Positions 62,842 through 64,000 of a stretch of DNA of 64,000 nt are shown in pieces. The position numbers and the translations under genes are program-made. Location of the stretch: positions 62,001-126,000 of the forward strand of contig UBNV01000011.1 in assembly GCA_900466945.1 (NCBI GenBank). The letters run 5' to 3'. The stretch is from Hyphomicrobiales bacterium. Its GTDB lineage: Bacteria > Pseudomonadota > Alphaproteobacteria > Rhizobiales > Rhizobiaceae. Position 1 is the first letter of the stretch; each line of letters begins with the position of its first letter. Below the pieces are notes generated by a model. The model saw only the letters and a list, made by a program, of their open reading frames with translations. It was not told the DNA's origin and made no database searches.

Positions 62842-63309
62842 CTAGTCGATGATAGCGTCCCAAAGAGCAGTTCCGGAATCACGGCTGGCAGCAACATCGG
62901 CTTGGTCAGATCGGGGCGACAGCGGTGTGATACCGTACGACAGTTCCCCGCGGATCGGGAGATGTCTCGCCTTGAACCAACCAATAATCCGCTTGTATCC
63001 GGCAAACCGCTGCAGCGCGACATTGAAGTTCGAACTGCAGAAGCTCGCGTAAATCGGTGGATCGAAAGTCTCCACGGAGATCGATTTGCCGAGCAAAACG
63101 GCAACGTTCCGGCCATTGCTGCTCGCTTCCAGCCCGTGCCAAAGGCGAAAATACTCCGCCGGTGAGAGCCACGCATCTTTCGCGGCGTGAAGATCGGCAG
63201 GCAGTTGCGTGTGAGACAGAAAGTCGACGGGATCCATTCCCATGTCCAGGATGAGAAGTCGCCAACATGGATGCATTGCAAAGCGGTTTGCACGTTTCAG
63301 CATCATCAT
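62842..63309 (-). pseudogene. AraC-family regulator, N-terminal fragment only
   Basis: The frame from about 63309 encodes the arabinose-binding-like N-terminal domain of an AraC regulator (MHPCWRLLILDMGMDPVDFL, LSPAEYFRLWHGLEASSNGR, FDPPIYASFCSSNFNVALQR). It stops at 62842 after about 155 residues. The C-terminal DNA-binding domain is absent; the integrase fragment follows. Truncated and not functional as a regulator. Confidence 0.75.
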
Positions 63310-63827
63310 GCTCTCCGCTTCCTGGTTTCCGTTACCGTTACTTGTTCGTAACGAGTCCGCTGGCAATCATTTGCTTCCCAGTCGGGACGGATGAAGCCGA
63401 GATTGGGCTTTCCACATTCCAGGTGGGGGATGTTATTGGCGGTCGAGCCATTCGACACATGCAGGCGTATGTCTGGAAACTTCTGACCGATCCGCGCCAG
63501 AAATGTCGCAAGCACACCCGTCGTTGCCGGATAGATCGTGCCGAACCTGATCTCCCGTATGGGTCCTGCCTCCTGCCGCGCGTGCCATTTCGGCTGAGAG
63601 CTCCAGCTCCCCCCCATCATCTGGGCACAGCGGTCGTAGAACACCTCCCCTGCCCACGTCAGTTCGACCTTGTGCGTCGAGCGGACAAGCAACTGGACGC
63701 CGAGCCCTTTCTCAAGCGCTTGAACCTGCGTGCCCAATGCCGGCTGGGCGATGTTCACATGCATGGCTGCCTGGCCGAAGGGAGCTCCTTAGCGACCCGA
63801 CGAAGTAGGATATTTGGCGGAGTTCCA
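63306..63827 (-). pseudogene. LysR-family regulator, multiply frameshifted and truncated
   Basis: The three frames together rebuild a LysR: MELRQISYFVG from 63827, then HVNIAQPALGTQVQALEKGL with LGVQLLVRSTHKVELTWAGE, then GELELSAEMARAAGG in another frame, then IREIRFGTIYPATTGVLATF. At least three frame changes occur. The effector domain ends after GFIRPD. A clear relic. Confidence 0.82.
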
Positions 63828-63864
63828 TAACAGGTCCGATACTGCGGCCATGGGCCGGAGGCCA

Positions 63865-64000
63865 TCAAACTTCTGCTCGAGCGAGCCCGCGGGCCATCGC
63901 GGCGATGAGGTCGGTTCTGGTGACAATACCGATGAGTTTGCCATATTCCAGAATGGGCACGGCATCGACATCCGTGTCACCCATCAACGGCAACAACGCT
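63865..64000 (-). CDS. C-terminus of a CBS-domain protein, cut by window edge
   Basis: The last 44 codons encode LLPLMGDTDVDAVPILEYGK then LIGIVTRTDLIAAMARGLAR, the typical end of a CBS domain, and stop with TGA at 63865-63867. The HPP-family membrane proteins end this way, but the part that would show membrane segments lies outside the window. The frame is intact as far as seen. Confidence 0.7.
   Translation of the reverse strand, partial: ALLPLMGDTDVDAVPILEYGKLIGIVTRTDLIAAMARGLARAEV

Noticed and set aside
1..64000. CRISPR arrays, rRNA genes or plasmid replication/partition genes
   Set aside because: No regularly spaced repeats, no rRNA-like stretch and no repABC, parAB or dnaA-like frame were recognised in the window.

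Overview
The window looks like accessory DNA of an alphaproteobacterium of the Rhizobiaceae type. The reasons are moderately high GC, very dense ABC-transporter operons with ATGA/GTGA stop-start overlaps, many GntR/FCD regulators, a fused DppC-DppD importer subunit and an Atu4866-domain protein. The genus is an inference; no rRNA, tRNA or plasmid replication gene is present to fix it. Functional operons alternate with heavily decayed genes.

Left part (1-19 kb). A MarR gene sits between two copies of one palindrome (185-196, 677-688). After an apparently gene-free kilobase comes a five-gene leftward peptide-type ABC operon (7586 to 1625) ending in its own GntR regulator and headed by a perfect 15-bp inverted repeat. 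An HxlR regulator (8423) and a leftward SnoaL-like/epoxide hydrolase pair share a 17-bp box. A graveyard follows: a Fic gene with frameshifts, an AraC gene with an amber codon and a frameshift, an alcohol dehydrogenase stump, and a branched-chain amino-acid (Liv-type) importer whose binding protein and LivF are broken while LivG, LivH and LivM stay open. The tail of a large serine recombinase ends this part.

Central island (19-41 kb). Imperfect 33-bp direct repeats (18953-18985 and 41241-41273) bracket three linked, intact units. (a) GntR plus a 12-gene rightward operon: hydantoin-racemase-like protein, dihydroorotase/hydantoinase-like amidohydrolase with an altered metal motif, glyoxalase-fold protein, complete Dpp-type importer, a second binding protein without signal peptide, a second amidohydrolase, a DapA-family protein and an SDR. 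(b) A leftward livG-F-H-M operon ending in an aldo/keto reductase fused to a RidA domain. (c) A divergent GntR, a TIGR04076 protein, a second aldo/keto reductase and the Liv-type binding protein. Together they read as uptake and catabolism of an unidentified nitrogen-containing, probably cyclic amide/ureide, compound. This is the best candidate for an undescribed system here.

Right part (41-64 kb). An Atu4866 protein, an exported carboxymuconolactone-decarboxylase-like protein and two alpha/beta hydrolases precede an OmpR/EnvZ-type two-component system. Then come a small lipoprotein, a prolyl oligopeptidase, a three-domain PNPOx-FNR-ferredoxin protein with a GST under a divergent LysR, and a TetR divergent from a SnoaL/NmrA/DUF4269 group with a clear operator. 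A polar amino-acid ABC operon contains an aspartoacylase-family enzyme and lies divergent from an RpiR regulator. The right end is again decayed: a tyrosine recombinase fragment lacking its catalytic tyrosine, an AraC N-terminal fragment and a multiply frameshifted LysR, followed by the C-terminus of a CBS-domain protein running off the window.
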